Part shown: positions 63,939 to 64,000 of the stretch, piece by piece | How positions within the stretch are numbered: the first letter of the stretch is position 1 | Layout: each line of letters starts with the position of its first letter | Origin: Erythrobacter sp. | GTDB taxonomy: Bacteria; Pseudomonadota; Alphaproteobacteria; Sphingomonadales; Sphingomonadaceae | Assembly: GCF_024305245.1 (NCBI RefSeq) | Contig: NZ_JAMWYX010000003.1 | Coordinates: forward strand, 337,176-401,175 | Direction: 5' to 3' | DNA length: 64,000 bases | Translations under genes and position numbers: made by a program | The notes under the pieces: model-generated | The model's database searches: none | Told to the model about the DNA's origin: nothing | The model's input: the letters and a program-made list of their open reading frames with translations, nothing else

Positions 63939-64000
63939 TTCGCCGTTAGAGCGTTTTCCCCACGTTCTGACTCGGAGGGGATTCCTTTGCGGGCGCGGTT

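Overview
The window is a GC-rich (mostly well over 60%) chromosomal segment of an alphaproteobacterium. It fits the Sphingomonadales best, probably an Erythrobacter/Porphyrobacter/Altererythrobacter-like genus of Erythrobacteraceae. Supporting marks are Shemin-type 5-aminolevulinate synthase, the DivL cell-cycle pseudokinase, AddAB instead of RecBCD, the AmgK/MurU muramate recycling pair, a complete propionyl-CoA to succinyl-CoA pathway, and dispersed palindromes of the kind common in sphingomonads. The genus is inferred from gene content; no 16S gene is present.

Layout. 1-7.3 kb: hemA (cut by the window edge), murI, plsY, a dprA broken by an in-frame stop, sodC, topA. 7.3-9.4 kb: a small protein and a response regulator, then an accessory pocket with a lower-GC orphan and a GIY-YIG nuclease gene framed by a perfect 31-bp inverted repeat. 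9.4-19.7 kb: era, rnc, lepB, pgi, two small secreted TonB-C-like proteins, a DEAD-box helicase, glutathione reductase, an SDR and a FAD oxidoreductase. 19.7-31.6 kb: propionate catabolism (pccB, mce, an enoyl-CoA hydratase, methylmalonyl-CoA mutase, pccA) with bioB, interrupted by palindromic repeats, a second GIY-YIG gene and a low-GC orphan. 31.8-39.4 kb: aroKB, an uncharacterised exported-protein pair, a Xer recombinase, accA and an M48 lipoprotein protease. 39.4-46.1 kb: two Flp pilins, mutT, tRNA-Arg(ACG), a probable 6S RNA just before folE, a cytochrome c'/b561 pair, peroxiredoxin, and ahcY behind a candidate SahR operator. 46.2-57.7 kb: a tightly overlapped run divL-tsaE-amgK-murU-addB-addA, then trxA. 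57.9-64 kb: an IMPase-like gene, argJ, secA and a TSUP transporter.

How the genes connect. PccA/PccB, Mce and Mcm form the methylmalonyl-CoA route; BioB supplies the biotin used by PccA and by acetyl-CoA carboxylase (accA). AmgK and MurU return MurNAc to UDP-MurNAc, and MurI supplies D-glutamate for the same peptidoglycan pathway. LepB and SecA serve protein export. AddAB, the Xer recombinase and (damaged) DprA handle recombination.

Most notable signal. At least nine palindromic repeat copies of three or four families lie in the window. Nearly all fill intergenic gaps and end within about 20 bases of a start codon. Two unrelated repeat families each bracket a small homologous GIY-YIG nuclease gene. 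In one, the start codon lies inside the repeat; in the other, the stop codon overlaps it. This resembles a REP/RAYT-style partnership with a GIY-YIG nuclease in place of the transposase, and it is the best candidate here for an undescribed system.
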